The notes beneath the pieces were generated by a model that was not told the origin of the DNA, ran no database searches, and was given only the letters and a program-made list of their open reading frames with translations. From Nocardioides islandensis (GTDB taxonomy: Bacteria > Actinomycetota > Actinomycetes > Propionibacteriales > Nocardioidaceae), in assembly GCF_015352455.1 (NCBI RefSeq), contig NZ_JADKPN010000001.1, positions 310,001 to 374,000 of the forward strand: DNA of 64,000 bases. The letters run 5' to 3'. The position numbers and the translations under genes are program-made. Shown here one piece after another: positions 26,716 through 36,267 of this stretch (position 1 is its first letter; each line of letters starts with the position of its first letter).

Positions 26716-28398
26716 TCACACGTGCCGGCGGGACTGGATGATCCGGAACCGGGAGGCGACGTACGCACCGTCGGTGTACGACGCGTTGGCGGCGGGGTTG
26801 GCGCCGGTGCCGTGGAAGTCGGAGTACGCCGCGGACTGGTTGACGAACACGCCGCCGAGGAGGTTCTCGGAGAGCGCGACGCCGGCGTCGAGGGCGGCGT
26901 CCCTCACGTCGTCGATCACCGCCGGCGACGTCGAGTAGACCGAGGCGGTCATCGCGCCGTGGCGGCGGACGGTGTCGCGGAACAGCTGGGTCGACTCGTC
27001 GGTGCTCGCGGTGGCGATCAGGTAGGCGACCGGGCCGAAGCACTCGGCCTCGTAGACGTCGGAGTCCTCGGACGTCAGGCCGATGATCGTGGGGGTGCGG
27101 ACGGTGGCGTCGGGGTACGCCGGGTGGGTCACGGTCCGCGACGCGACGAGCACCTCGCCGTGGGACGCGGCCTCCGAGAGCCGCGCCAGCACCCCGCCGT
27201 TGACGACGCCGCCGAGGAGCTCGACGGCCCGGGCGTCGTCGCCGAGCAGCTTGTCGAGGGCGGCACCCAGCCCGGCGGCCACGTCGGCGACGGACTTGTG
27301 GCCCTCGTCGGTGTCGATGCCGCCGGCGGGGAGATAGACGTTCTGGGGGGCCGTGCACATCTGGCCGGTGTACAGCGCGAAGGAGAAGGCGAGGTTCTGG
27401 CACATGCCCGCGAAGGACGACGTCGAGTCGATGACGACGGTGTTCACCCCGGCCTTCTCGGTGAACACGACCGCCTGCCGCGCGTGCTCCTCCAGCCAGT
27501 CGCCGAAGGCGTTGCCGCCGGTGTAGTCGATGAGCCTGACCTCGGGCCGCACCGCCAGCGTGGCGGCCAGCTTGTCGTCGGGACCCTCGGCCGCCAGCGT
27601 GACCAGGTGCGGGTCGAAGCCCGCCTCCTCCAGCACCTGCTGGCAGACCTGCACGGTGATCGCGAGAGGCAGCACGGCGCCCGGGTGCGGCTTCACGACG
27701 ACGGGGTTGCCGCAGACCAGCGACGCGAAGAGCCCGGGCCACGAGTTCCAGGTCGGGAAGGTGTTGCAGCCGATCACCAGGGCCAGCCCGCGCGGCACGA
27801 CCGTGAACGTCTTCTCCATCACCAGCGGCTCGCCGCGGGCCGGCTTCTCCCACAGCGCCGTGGTCGGCGTCCGCGTCATCTCGGTCCACGAGTAGGCGAT
27901 CGCCTCCAGCGCGCGGTCCAGCGCGTGCGCGCCACCGGCCTGGAACGCCATCACGAACGCCTGCCCGCTCGTGTGCTGCACCGCGTTGGCCAGCTCGAAG
28001 ACGCGCGCGTGCAGCCGGTCCAGGATCTCCAGGCACACGCCGGTGCGGCCCTCGGGCCGCGCGTCGCGCCACGGCCGCATGCCGGCCAGCGCCGCCTCGA
28101 TGAGCGGGTCGACGTCCGTGACGTGAGGGTAGGAGACCTCGAGGTCGAACCCGTACGGCGACCGCTCGGTCGCGACATGCCCCTGCGAGCCCGGGGTGTC
28201 GAGCGGGAAGCTCTGGCCCTGCCAGGCCTCGAACGCCGCCTTGCCCTCGGCCGCGGCGTGCTCGCCGTACACCCGGGGGGACGGCGACTCGTCGAACGCC
28301 GAGTAGTAGCTGCGCGTCGAGCAGGCCTTCACCGCGGAGTCGAGGCGCTCGCGGTGCTTCTCGAGGAGGGAGTTCGGGTCGAGGGCCGTCGTGGTCAT
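26716..28398 (-). CDS. paaN: Phenylacetic acid degradation protein PaaN, aldehyde dehydrogenase
   Basis: A 560-residue aldehyde-dehydrogenase-fold protein of the PaaN group, without the hydratase domain of PaaZ. The Rossmann part shows G-C-N-T-F-P-T-W-N-S-W near residue 210, K-P-H-P-G near 240, and the catalytic Cys in G-Q-M-C-T-A-P-Q-N near residue 345. PaaN proteins act on ring-opened CoA intermediates of phenylacetate. None of paaABCDE is in the window, so this copy is an orphan or serves another aldehyde. The start at 28398 encodes M-T-T-T-A-L-D. Confidence 0.88.
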   Translation of the reverse strand: MTTTALDPNSLLEKHRERLDSAVKACSTRSYYSAFDESPSPRVYGEHAAAEGKAAFEAWQGQSFPLDTPGSQGHVATERSPYGFDLEVSYPHVTDVDPLIEAALAGMRPWRDARPEGRTGVCLEILDRLHARVFELANAVQHTSGQAFVMAFQAGGAHALDRALEAIAYSWTEMTRTPTTALWEKPARGEPLVMEKTFTVVPRGLALVIGCNTFPTWNSWPGLFASLVCGNPVVVKPHPGAVLPLAITVQVCQQVLEEAGFDPHLVTLAAEGPDDKLAATLAVRPEVRLIDYTGGNAFGDWLEEHARQAVVFTEKAGVNTVVIDSTSSFAGMCQNLAFSFALYTGQMCTAPQNVYLPAGGIDTDEGHKSVADVAAGLGAALDKLLGDDARAVELLGGVVNGGVLARLSEAASHGEVLVASRTVTHPAYPDATVRTPTIIGLTSEDSDVYEAECFGPVAYLIATASTDESTQLFRDTVRRHGAMTASVYSTSPAVIDDVRDAALDAGVALSENLLGGVFVNQSAAYSDFHGTGANPAANASYTDGAYVASRFRIIQSRRHV

Positions 28399-28451
28399 GG
28401 CGGCAACTCAACCCGGCGGCCCACCGCCAGGCAAGTTCGCTCCCCTACCCT

Positions 28452-29144
28452 GTGCCCGTGCGCGGACGGGTCCTCGGGGTCTGGCTGCTGGCCGCCCTCG
28501 TGGGCGTCGGCGGCGGGCTCGGCGTGGGCTACCTCGGCCAGCCGCGCGCCGCGTCCGGGGGAACCGCCACGCCGCTGCCCGCCTCGTCGCCGAGCGTCCC
28601 GGTCGACCCGCCGGCGCCCGAGCCGACCTACACCGAGGACATCGACTACCCGCCGCTCGAGGCCGGACTGACGTTCCGCACCTTGCGGATGAGCAACTCC
28701 CAGCAGACCTGGAAGGTGCCCGTCCCGAAGGGGTGGGTGGCCTCGGACGTCGACACCGGGCAGCCGGTCCCGCGCACGTTGTGGACGTCGTACGACGAGC
28801 TGCGCTTCCGGCCCGCGGACGAGCCGGACGAAGGCGGGTACAGCATCCGGGTGAAGATGATCAACAGCCGGCTCACCCCTGCGGCGATGGTGGCCGCCAA
28901 GAAGGTCGGTCTGCGGGAGCTGGACCTGGTCACGACCCTGGCGGAGACCGACGAGTCCTACAAGTTCACCTACCGCACCTCCGGCGGACGGCTGCGCTAC
29001 AACTACTTCCGCTGGTTCGCCGTACCCGGCTCGTCGGAGGCGACGCTCGAGATGTCGGTGGTCGGCCGGCAGGTGGACGTACCGGGCCTGGACGCCCTCT
29101 ACTCCGCGTTCGCCAGCACCCTCGAGCCCGTCACGAGCCCCTGA
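28452..29144 (+). CDS. Exported protein of unknown function
   Basis: A 230-residue protein with an N-terminal hydrophobic segment (about residues 6-28) after two basic residues, then a Pro/Ser-rich linker and a beta-rich domain of about 160 residues. There is no lipobox cysteine, so it is probably anchored by its uncleaved N-terminus or released. The layout resembles small sensor or stress-associated exported domains in actinobacteria. Two in-frame GTG codons (28452 and 28458) could start it. Its 3' end overlaps the convergent response regulator by 14 bp. No family was recognised. Confidence 0.7.
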   Translation: MPVRGRVLGVWLLAALVGVGGGLGVGYLGQPRAASGGTATPLPASSPSVPVDPPAPEPTYTEDIDYPPLEAGLTFRTLRMSNSQQTWKVPVPKGWVASDVDTGQPVPRTLWTSYDELRFRPADEPDEGGYSIRVKMINSRLTPAAMVAAKKVGLRELDLVTTLAETDESYKFTYRTSGGRLRYNYFRWFAVPGSSEATLEMSVVGRQVDVPGLDALYSAFASTLEPVTSP

Positions 29145-29799
29145 CCGCCTCACCGGGCCGGACCACACCGATCTCGTAGGCCAGCACGACCAGCTGCACC
29201 CGGCTGCGATGACCGAGCTTGGCGAGCAGCCGGTTCACGTGGGTCTTCACGGTCGCCTCCGAGACGACCAGCTGCCGCGCGATGTCGTCGTTCGAGAGCC
29301 CGCGCGCGATCAGCCCGAACACCTCGCGCTCGCGCTCGGTCAGGCCGTCCAGCTCCGGCGGCACGCCCTCGACCGGCGCGGGCCGGCGCACGTGGTCCTC
29401 GATGAGCCGGCGCGTGAGGCTCGGCGCGAGCAGCGCCTCGCCCGCGGCCACGGTCTCGATCCCGGCGACCAGCCGGTCGGGCGGCGTGGCCTTCAGCAGG
29501 AACCCGGCCGCGCCGGCCTGGAGCGCGCGGTACACGTAGGTGTCGAGGTCGTACGTCGTCAGCACCAGCACCCGCGTCGGCGCTCCGGACGCGGTGAGCT
29601 CGGCCGTGGCGGCGATCCCGTCGAGCACCGGCATCCGGATGTCCATGAGGGCGACGTCCGGCCGGTGGCGGCGGACCGCGTCGACCGCCTCCCGCCCGTC
29701 GGCGGCGCACGCCAGCACATCGACGCCGCGCGCCGTCAGCACCATCTCCAGACCCGAGCGCACGAGGTCCTGGTCGTCGGCGACGACGACCGTGGTCAC
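29131..29799 (-). CDS. NarL/LuxR-type response regulator
   Basis: A 222-residue regulator with a receiver domain (D-D-Q-D near residue 8, phosphoacceptor D in V-A-L-M-D-I-R-M-P near 53, K in L-L-K-A-T near 102) and a C-terminal LuxR HTH (L-T-E-R-E-R-E-V, then S-N-D-D-I-A, T-V-K-T-H). It overlaps the histidine kinase gene by 4 bp (29796-29799) and is downstream of it, forming a two-component system. Its targets are not evident; the membrane protein at 31020 lies divergently upstream of the kinase. Confidence 0.92.
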   Translation of the reverse strand: MTTVVVADDQDLVRSGLEMVLTARGVDVLACAADGREAVDAVRRHRPDVALMDIRMPVLDGIAATAELTASGAPTRVLVLTTYDLDTYVYRALQAGAAGFLLKATPPDRLVAGIETVAAGEALLAPSLTRRLIEDHVRRPAPVEGVPPELDGLTEREREVFGLIARGLSNDDIARQLVVSEATVKTHVNRLLAKLGHRSRVQLVVLAYEIGVVRPGEAVRGS

Positions 29800-30911
29800 G
29801 TCGCCACCGGCAGGCTCGCCGTCAGCACGAAGCGCCCGTCACGGACGCCGTGGCTGAGCTGGCCGCCGAGCAGCGCCACGCGTTCGGCGATGCCCAGCAG
29901 GCCGAGCCCCGTGCCGGTGCTCGCACGGCCGCCGGCCGGGGAGTCGGTGGGGTTGGTCGCCTCGATCGACAGCGCCGTCGGCGTGGCCGCCACGCGCAGC
30001 GACGTGGTGCGGTCGGTGCCGTAGCGCAGCGCGTTGGTGAGGGCCTCCTGCACGATGCGGTACGCCGACACGTCGACGCCGGCGGGCAGGTGCGGGAGCG
30101 GGTCGGGCAGGTCGAGCTCCACGGCGAGGCCGCTCTCCCGGAAGGCGGCGACCAGCCCTGGCAGGTCGGCCAGGCCCGGGGCCGGGGCCAGGCCCAGCTC
30201 GTCCTGGTCGTCCCGCAGCACGTGCAGCAGCCGGCCGGTCTCGGCGATGGCCTGGCGTCCGGTGTCCGCGACGTCGGCGAGGACCCGCTCGGCCCGCTCC
30301 GGGTCGGTGCGCACCAGGTCCTGCGCGGCCGAGGTCTGCACGACCATCGCGCTGATCGAGTGCGCGATCACGTCGTGCATCTCGCGGGCGATCCGGTCCC
30401 GCTCGGCGCGCACCGCCTCGCGGCGCACCAGCTCCTGGTGCTCCTCGAGCATCTCCTTCTGCAGGGCGAGCCGACGGGTGATGCGGCCGAGCACGTAGGG
30501 CGGCGCGACCAGCGACAGCACGAACATCACGTCGGACAGGTCGTGGGCGCGCGTGTCCACGAAGGCGTAGTCGCCGAAGAGCATCAGCAGCACGAGCCCG
30601 AGCGCGGCCAGCCCGCGCAGGTCGGGCACCCAGCGGGCGAGGGAGTAGATCGACACGGCCAGCACGAGGATGGGAACGGCCGGCTCATCGAGTTGCGGCC
30701 CGACGTACGGGATGACCAGCAGCACGAGCTCGGCCAGGGTGGCGAAGACCAGCGGGTGGTGCCGTCGCCCGACCAGCAGCGCGCAGGCAACGACCTCCAG
30801 GAGCGCTCCCCAGCCCCAGCCGTCGAGGTCCAGCACGGCCATCTCGGTGACGCCGAGTGCGGCGATGCCCGCGGGCAGCAGCACGTCCCAGCGGCTGACT
30901 CGCGCGACCAT
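29796..30911 (-). CDS. DesK/NarX-type sensor histidine kinase
   Basis: A 371-residue membrane kinase. Four or five hydrophobic segments fill residues 10-145, without a large outside loop. The HisKA_3 H-box R-E-M-H-D-V-I-A-H-S near residue 175 holds the phosphorylated His. The ATPase domain has N-A-L-R-Y-G near 290 and G-T-G-L-G-L-L-G near 335. Such short-loop kinases sense the membrane itself or a ligand within it. The ATG at 30911 was chosen over an upstream one four codons away. It is the first gene of the two-component operon. Confidence 0.9.
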   Translation of the reverse strand: MVARVSRWDVLLPAGIAALGVTEMAVLDLDGWGWGALLEVVACALLVGRRHHPLVFATLAELVLLVIPYVGPQLDEPAVPILVLAVSIYSLARWVPDLRGLAALGLVLLMLFGDYAFVDTRAHDLSDVMFVLSLVAPPYVLGRITRRLALQKEMLEEHQELVRREAVRAERDRIAREMHDVIAHSISAMVVQTSAAQDLVRTDPERAERVLADVADTGRQAIAETGRLLHVLRDDQDELGLAPAPGLADLPGLVAAFRESGLAVELDLPDPLPHLPAGVDVSAYRIVQEALTNALRYGTDRTTSLRVAATPTALSIEATNPTDSPAGGRASTGTGLGLLGIAERVALLGGQLSHGVRDGRFVLTASLPVAT

Positions 30912-31019
30912 CCGTCGAATGTAGGTCCGGCGGAGGGTGGTGTCAGTCAACCCAGGGGTGGAGATCGGTCCCACCGAGGAGTGGACGACGCGCCCGCGGC
31001 TGGTTCCTAGCGTCGGAGC

Positions 31020-31730
31020 ATGACCTACGAACGAGAGATCCTGATCGGCCGCTTCGCCTGGGTGATGTCCTGGGTGGGCCTGGTCGGGGGGCAGCTCCAC
31101 GCACTCGCCCGTCACAACACCGCGGACGGCAAGGGCGACCTCGACCTGCCGTTGACGGCGGCCTGGTCCGACCCCGCCCGCAAGGCGCTGGCACCGCTGC
31201 TGGACTGGGCGAACCCCGATGTCGTGTACCTGACCTACGGCAAGCTCTGGCTGCCGGTCTTCGTGGCGTTCACGCTGGCGGCCTTCGCGGTGCGCCGGCA
31301 CCGCACGCCGTACGGCCTTGAGAGGTGGGCGTGGCGCATCGCGCTGACCGGGTACGTCTGGGCGTGCCTCTCGGTCTTCGGCGACTACTGGCTCCAGTGG
31401 GGCGCCCACCCCGCCGAGCCCCTGCTCACCATCACCTTCGTCGCCGGTCTGCCGGCGCTGCTGCTCACGCTGGTGGGCTCGTCCCTGCTGGGCATCGCGC
31501 TGCTGCGCCGGGGCTTCCGGCCGCGGGCCTCGAGCTGGCTGCTCGCGCTGACGTTCCCGCTGGCGTTCGCCATCGAGATGGTCACGTCGATGGGCAGCCT
31601 GGCGCTGCCGGTCGCCTTCGCGTTCGGCCTGGCCGGGCGCCGGCTCGGCCGGTCGGTCGGTCAGAGCCCGGACGTGGTCACCGAGTCGAGCACCGAGACG
31701 GCCGTGCCCCGCGACAGCGCGCGCACCTGA
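31020..31730 (+). CDS. Multi-pass membrane protein of unknown function
   Basis: A 236-residue protein with about five or six hydrophobic segments (near residues 10-28, 80-92, 102-122, 135-160, 180-210) and a polar tail. No family was recognised. It is divergent from the histidine kinase with a 108-bp gap, a common arrangement for a membrane protein controlled by the neighbouring two-component system, though no operator is visible. Its 3' end overlaps the convergent kinase gene by 70 bp, so the tail may be variable. Confidence 0.72.
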   Translation: MTYEREILIGRFAWVMSWVGLVGGQLHALARHNTADGKGDLDLPLTAAWSDPARKALAPLLDWANPDVVYLTYGKLWLPVFVAFTLAAFAVRRHRTPYGLERWAWRIALTGYVWACLSVFGDYWLQWGAHPAEPLLTITFVAGLPALLLTLVGSSLLGIALLRRGFRPRASSWLLALTFPLAFAIEMVTSMGSLALPVAFAFGLAGRRLGRSVGQSPDVVTESSTETAVPRDSART

Positions 31731-33130
31731 ACCCAGAGCAGCCGGTTCGCAGCCACCCGCACCACCCGCTCGACGACGGTCATCTGGTCGCAGCCGTCGA
31801 AGTACACCGTGACCGACCGGTCGCCGTCGCGGACGTCGTCGATCGGGTCCTCGGCCGACGAGCACTCGGGGTGCTGGGGGACCTGGGTGGGCAGCCGGTT
31901 CCCCGGGAGGATCCCGACGAACACGCCCGGCCCCCCGGACGACTCCCAGTCGGCGGTGGCGCCGACCGAGAGGGCCGGGTACGTCGCGTCGCTGTCCGGG
32001 GGCTGCCAGCCGTCGGTCGCGGCGTCGCCGTCCCAGCCGTCGGGCACGGTCACGCTCAGGGCACTGCTGGAGTCGGTGAGCGTGGTGGTGCTGTCGGCGC
32101 TGCGCCACGCGACGTACCCGCCGGCGCCACCCGCGACGAGCAGCACGAGCGCGACGACGAGCGTCAGCACCCGACGGCGGCGCGACACCGGCGGCGGGGT
32201 CGGGTCGCCCAGCGGAACACGAGCGGTCAGCGGTGAGGGGCGTGCACCCGGCTGGGTGCGCTCGGGGTCGAGGGGCAGGACCTGCGGCGCGCCCTCGGGG
32301 GCGGCGTCGCTGCCGGCCGCACGGACCAGCGCCGCCGTGAACGCGAGCACGTCGGGGTACCGGTCCTCGCGGTCGGCGGCGAGGCCGCGGCGGACGACGG
32401 CCTCGACGGGCTGCGGGATCGGCCACTCGGGCGTCGACATCGGGTCCGGCTGTCCGGGGTTGGCGGCCGCGGCCAGCGTGGTGTGCCGGTGCGGCGGGCG
32501 GCCGGTGAACAGGAGGTAGGCGAGCGCGGCCAGGGAGTACTGGTCGGCGCGCGCGTCCAGCCGCTCCCCCTGTGCCTGCTCGGGGGCCACGAACGTCGGC
32601 GTGCCGGCGATCATCGTCAGCCGCGACGACATGTCCACGGACTTGCCGAGGCCGAGGTCGCCGACCATGGCCCGCACGACCGGCGGGTCGCCGGTGCCCT
32701 CGGTGCGGAACAGCACGTTGGCCGGCTTGATGTCGCGGTGCAGCACCTGGAGCTGGTGCAGCGCGGACAGCCCCAGCCCGACCTGCCGGACCACCTCGAG
32801 GGCCTCGTCGCGCGGCATGCCGCCGGTCTCCAGCCGGTCGGCGAGGGTGCCCTGGTCGGCGTACGCCATCACCAGGTAGGGGCGCCCGTCGTCGAGCTCG
32901 CCCGCGTCGTACACCGGGACGACGTGCGGCGACTCCACCTTGCGCAGGAACCGGCCCTCGTCGACGAACCGCTGCTTCACGTGGTGGTCGTCGGACCAGT
33001 TGTCCGCGAGCACCTTGATCGCGACCGGGGAGTCGAGCTGGTCGTCGTACCCGAGCCACACCGTCGCGAAACCGCCGGAGCCGATGCGCCGTCGTACGGC
33101 GTAGCGACCGATGCGGGTGGGTAGGGGCAC
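31661..33130 (-). CDS. Transmembrane Ser/Thr protein kinase
   Basis: A 489-residue kinase starting at GTG. Residues 8-265 are a Hanks-type kinase with G-S-G-G-F-A-T-V, the lysine in A-I-K-V, the catalytic loop H-R-D-I-K-P-A-N near 135 and D-L-G in place of DFG. A proline-rich juxtamembrane linker leads to a membrane helix near residue 320, preceded by R-R-R-R. An extracellular domain of about 145 residues with two cysteines has no PASTA repeats. It is head-to-head with an ECF sigma gene, 42 bp apart, suggesting linked control. Confidence 0.88.
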   Translation of the reverse strand: MPLPTRIGRYAVRRRIGSGGFATVWLGYDDQLDSPVAIKVLADNWSDDHHVKQRFVDEGRFLRKVESPHVVPVYDAGELDDGRPYLVMAYADQGTLADRLETGGMPRDEALEVVRQVGLGLSALHQLQVLHRDIKPANVLFRTEGTGDPPVVRAMVGDLGLGKSVDMSSRLTMIAGTPTFVAPEQAQGERLDARADQYSLAALAYLLFTGRPPHRHTTLAAAANPGQPDPMSTPEWPIPQPVEAVVRRGLAADREDRYPDVLAFTAALVRAAGSDAAPEGAPQVLPLDPERTQPGARPSPLTARVPLGDPTPPPVSRRRRVLTLVVALVLLVAGGAGGYVAWRSADSTTTLTDSSSALSVTVPDGWDGDAATDGWQPPDSDATYPALSVGATADWESSGGPGVFVGILPGNRLPTQVPQHPECSSAEDPIDDVRDGDRSVTVYFDGCDQMTVVERVVRVAANRLLWVQVRALSRGTAVSVLDSVTTSGL

Positions 33131-33172
33131 CAGGGCATTATCTTTCCCACGGACTTCGAGGAGGACACGGGC

Positions 33173-33730
33173 GTGACGGACCAGGTGACTGGCGCCGATG
33201 AGATCGACGACCTGGCCCGGCGGGCCAAGGCGGGTGACCGCGACGCCCTGGAGTCCCTGCTCGCCGCGGTCCGGCCGCGGACGCTGGCGATCTGCCGCGG
33301 CGTGCTGCCCTACAGCTCCGACGCCGAGGACGCCTGCCAGGAGGCGCTGATCAACGTCGCGACCAAGATCGGCAGCTGGGGCGAGAACGGCCGGTTCACC
33401 ACCTGGCTGCACGTCGTCGCGGTGAACAGCGCCCGGTCGACGTACCGCCGCCTCAAGAACCAGGCCGTCGCCAGCGACGTGCTGCCGCTCGAGAAGCCGG
33501 ACCCGCGCACGACCAGCGTCATCGCCGGCACCCGCCTGGACCTGCTGGAGGCCCTCGAGAACCTCGAGGAGGACCACCCGCAGTACGTCGAGCCGCTGCT
33601 GCTGCGCGACGTGTACGGCCTGCCGTACGACGAGATCGCCCAGCAGGTCGGCGCCCCGCTCGGCACGGTCAAGGCGCAGATCCACCACGGCCGCAGGATC
33701 GTCCGGCCGATGTTGAGAGGCAACGAGTGA
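33173..33730 (+). CDS. ECF-type RNA polymerase sigma factor
   Basis: A 185-residue sigma-70 family protein starting at GTG after a GAGGAGG site. Region 2 contains D-A-E-D-A-C-Q-E-A-L near residue 55 and F-T-T-W-L-H-V-V-A near 82. Region 4 has the helix-turn-helix L-P-Y-D-E-I-A-Q-Q-V and G-T-V-K-A-Q-I-H-H-G near residue 160. No anti-sigma factor gene is adjacent; instead a Ser/Thr kinase is divergent and an M1 peptidase lipoprotein is coupled downstream by a GTGA overlap. Confidence 0.9.
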   Translation: MTDQVTGADEIDDLARRAKAGDRDALESLLAAVRPRTLAICRGVLPYSSDAEDACQEALINVATKIGSWGENGRFTTWLHVVAVNSARSTYRRLKNQAVASDVLPLEKPDPRTTSVIAGTRLDLLEALENLEEDHPQYVEPLLLRDVYGLPYDEIAQQVGAPLGTVKAQIHHGRRIVRPMLRGNE

Positions 33731-35196
33731 AGGTACGACGGCACACGGCCGCCCTGGTGAGCGCGGCCGCGCTGGCCGGACTGACGGCGTGCACGAGCAG
33801 CGACTCGTCGACGCCCGCCGCCGACCCGTCCTCGTCGGTCAGCGGCGGCTCCTCGTCACCTGAGGGTGCGGGCGAGTACGACGCCGCCGTCAGCGAGCCG
33901 GTCGAGGACAGCGTGTACCCCGACATCGGCGAGCCGGACGTCGACGCCCTCCACTACGGCCTCGACCTCACGTGGGACCCGACCGGCCGCACACTGACCG
34001 GCGCCGAGACGCTGACCTTCCGCTCGACCGGCGACACCGACCAGGTGCAGCTGGACCTCGAGCCCCAGCTGGTCGTGTCGGCCGTGCAGGTCGACGGCGC
34101 GGACGCCACGTTCGAGCAGCAGGACAAGAACCTGCTCGTCAGCGGCGCCTTCGCGGCCGACGGGCAGTACGAGCTGAGCATCGCCTACTCCGGCCGGCCG
34201 CAGCCCGTCGAGGCACCGACGACGCGCTCGGACTTCAGCACCACCGGCTTCACCGTGACCGACGACGGCTCGGCGTGGACGATGCAGGAGCCGTACGGCG
34301 CCTACTCCTGGTACGCCGTCAACGACCAGCCGTCGGACAAGGCGTTCTACGACTTCACGCTGACCGTGCCGGCGCCGATGCGCGGGGTGGCCAACGGGGA
34401 GCTGGTCGGCGTCGACCGGGCCGACGGCAACACCACGAGCACGTTCCACCTCGACAGCACGACCTCGTCGTACCTCGTCACCGTCGCCTTCGGGAAGTAC
34501 CGCAGGCTCGACGCGCCGCCGGTGAGCGGCGTGCCGATCACCTACTGGTTCCCGAAGGGGACACCGAAGAAGTACGTGAAGAACCTGAGGTACACGCCGA
34601 CGGCCCTGGAGTGGGTCGAGTCGAAGCTCGGCGACTACCCGTGGTCCTCGCTCGGCATCCTGCTCGTCGACTCCAACAGCGGCATGGAGACCCAGACGAT
34701 GATCACGCTGGGCGACACCGACTACACGACGCAGAAGGACACGATCGTCCACGAGATCGTGCACCAGTGGTACGGCGACCGGGTCACCCCGGACGACTGG
34801 CGCGACCTCTGGATGAACGAGGGCATGGCGATGTACCTGCAGTTCGTCTGGCAGTCCGAGAACACCGGCATCCCGATGCAGACGATCCTCCGGCAGGCCG
34901 CGGCGTACGAGAAGCAGTCGCGCTCGGTGAACGGCCCGCCCGCGGCGTACGACCCGAAGACCTTCGGCGAGATCCAGGTGTACTACGGGCCGGCGCTGAT
35001 GTGGGACGAGATCCGGCGCCGGGTCGGCGACGAGAAGTTCTGGGCGATGGTCAAGGCGTGGCCGGAGTCGGACGCCGACGGCACGGTGAGCCGCGACGAG
35101 TACCTGCCCTGGGTCGAGGAGCAGACCGGCGCCGACCTCCAGGACCTCTTCGACGGCTGGCTGCTGGCGGAGGTGTCGCCGACCTTCGGTGGGTGA
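33727..35196 (+). CDS. M1-family metallopeptidase, lipoprotein
   Basis: A 489-residue exported protease. The signal peptide ends at a lipobox L-T-A-C near residue 22, so it should be lipid-anchored outside. After a Ser-rich linker comes an M1-type beta-sandwich, then the catalytic domain with G-M-E-T-Q-T (exopeptidase-type motif variant) near 320, zinc site H-E-I-V-H-Q-W near 343 and the distant Glu in N-E-G-M-A near 362. The start GTG shares bases with the sigma factor stop. It is probably a cell-surface aminopeptidase. Confidence 0.9.
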   Translation: MKVRRHTAALVSAAALAGLTACTSSDSSTPAADPSSSVSGGSSSPEGAGEYDAAVSEPVEDSVYPDIGEPDVDALHYGLDLTWDPTGRTLTGAETLTFRSTGDTDQVQLDLEPQLVVSAVQVDGADATFEQQDKNLLVSGAFAADGQYELSIAYSGRPQPVEAPTTRSDFSTTGFTVTDDGSAWTMQEPYGAYSWYAVNDQPSDKAFYDFTLTVPAPMRGVANGELVGVDRADGNTTSTFHLDSTTSSYLVTVAFGKYRRLDAPPVSGVPITYWFPKGTPKKYVKNLRYTPTALEWVESKLGDYPWSSLGILLVDSNSGMETQTMITLGDTDYTTQKDTIVHEIVHQWYGDRVTPDDWRDLWMNEGMAMYLQFVWQSENTGIPMQTILRQAAAYEKQSRSVNGPPAAYDPKTFGEIQVYYGPALMWDEIRRRVGDEKFWAMVKAWPESDADGTVSRDEYLPWVEEQTGADLQDLFDGWLLAEVSPTFGG

Positions 35197-35283
35197 GCAG
35201 CGCCGAGGCCCGTCTCGGGACCAGGCTCCGCTCCCAGCGGAAAGGGGTTGCCGCGCCGATGGGCGACCGGGTCTTGTGGGCGG

Positions 35284-36267
35284 ATGCGCATCCTCGTGCT
35301 CGGCGGCAGCGTGTTCCTCTCGAAGGCGACGGCGGCGGACGCGGTCGCGCGCGGCCACGACGTCACCTGCGTGACCAGGGGTCGTTCGGGTGATGTGCCG
35401 TCCGGCGCGAGGCACGTCGTGTGGGACCGCGGCGACGACGTACCTCACGACCTGGCCGCCGAGGAGTTCGACGCGGTCGTCGACGTCTCGCGGACCCCGT
35501 CGCACGTGCGCAAGGCGGTCGCGGCCTGGCCCGGCGCGCACTGGGTGTTCGCGTCGACGGTCAACGTGTACGCCGACACGTCCACGCCGGACCCCGGCCC
35601 CGACAGCCCGCTGGTCGAGGCGATCGACGAGGACACGGACCTGCGCGAGGACCCCGCGGCGTACGGCGGCATGAAGGTCGCCTGCGAACGGCTGGTCAGG
35701 GACGGCGTGGACCGGTGGATGGTGGTCCGCCCCGGCCTGATCGTCGGCCCGGGCGACCCGAGTGGCCGGTTCACGTACTGGCCCGAACGCCTCGCCGAGG
35801 GCGGCCGCGTGCTGGGTCCGGGGGACCCCGGTGACCGTGCGCAGGTCATCGACGCCCGCGACATCGCCGAGTGGGTCGTGCGGGCCGTGGAGGCCGGCAC
35901 CACCGGCGCGTACGACGGCGTCGGCCCGGTCTCCCCCGTCGGCGAGATCATCGAGCAGACCGCCATCGGTGTCGGCGCCTCCCCCGAGGTCGTGTGGCCC
36001 GGCCAGGAGTTCCTCACCGACCAGGGCGTCGAGCCGTGGGCCGGCGACGGCGCGCTGCCGCTGTGGCTGCCGCGGCCCGAGTACGACGGGATGATGACGC
36101 ACCGCTTCGACGTCTCCGCGGCCGCGGGGCTGACCACGCGGCCGTACGCCGACACGGCCCGCGACACGCTCGCCTGGGTGCGCGAGACGCCGGACGCCGT
36201 GCGCACCGGGATGTCCCGCGAGCGCGAGGCCGAGGTCCTCGACCGCTGGTCGAGGAAGGCGCGCTAG
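35284..36267 (+). CDS. NAD-dependent epimerase/dehydratase family protein
   Basis: A 327-residue SDR-fold protein with M-R-I-L-V-L-G-G-S-V-F at its N-terminus (the G-x-x-G-x-x-G dinucleotide loop is shortened to G-G-S-V-F-L), and A-Y-G-G-M-K in place of the usual Y-x-x-x-K catalytic pair (the Tyr and Lys remain four apart). That pattern fits atypical extended SDRs often called reductases. The last codons D-R-W-S-R-K-A-R and the stop lie in a dispersed repeat (36243-36283), so the native end may have been replaced. Substrate unknown. Confidence 0.82.
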   Translation: MRILVLGGSVFLSKATAADAVARGHDVTCVTRGRSGDVPSGARHVVWDRGDDVPHDLAAEEFDAVVDVSRTPSHVRKAVAAWPGAHWVFASTVNVYADTSTPDPGPDSPLVEAIDEDTDLREDPAAYGGMKVACERLVRDGVDRWMVVRPGLIVGPGDPSGRFTYWPERLAEGGRVLGPGDPGDRAQVIDARDIAEWVVRAVEAGTTGAYDGVGPVSPVGEIIEQTAIGVGASPEVVWPGQEFLTDQGVEPWAGDGALPLWLPRPEYDGMMTHRFDVSAAAGLTTRPYADTARDTLAWVRETPDAVRTGMSREREAEVLDRWSRKAR

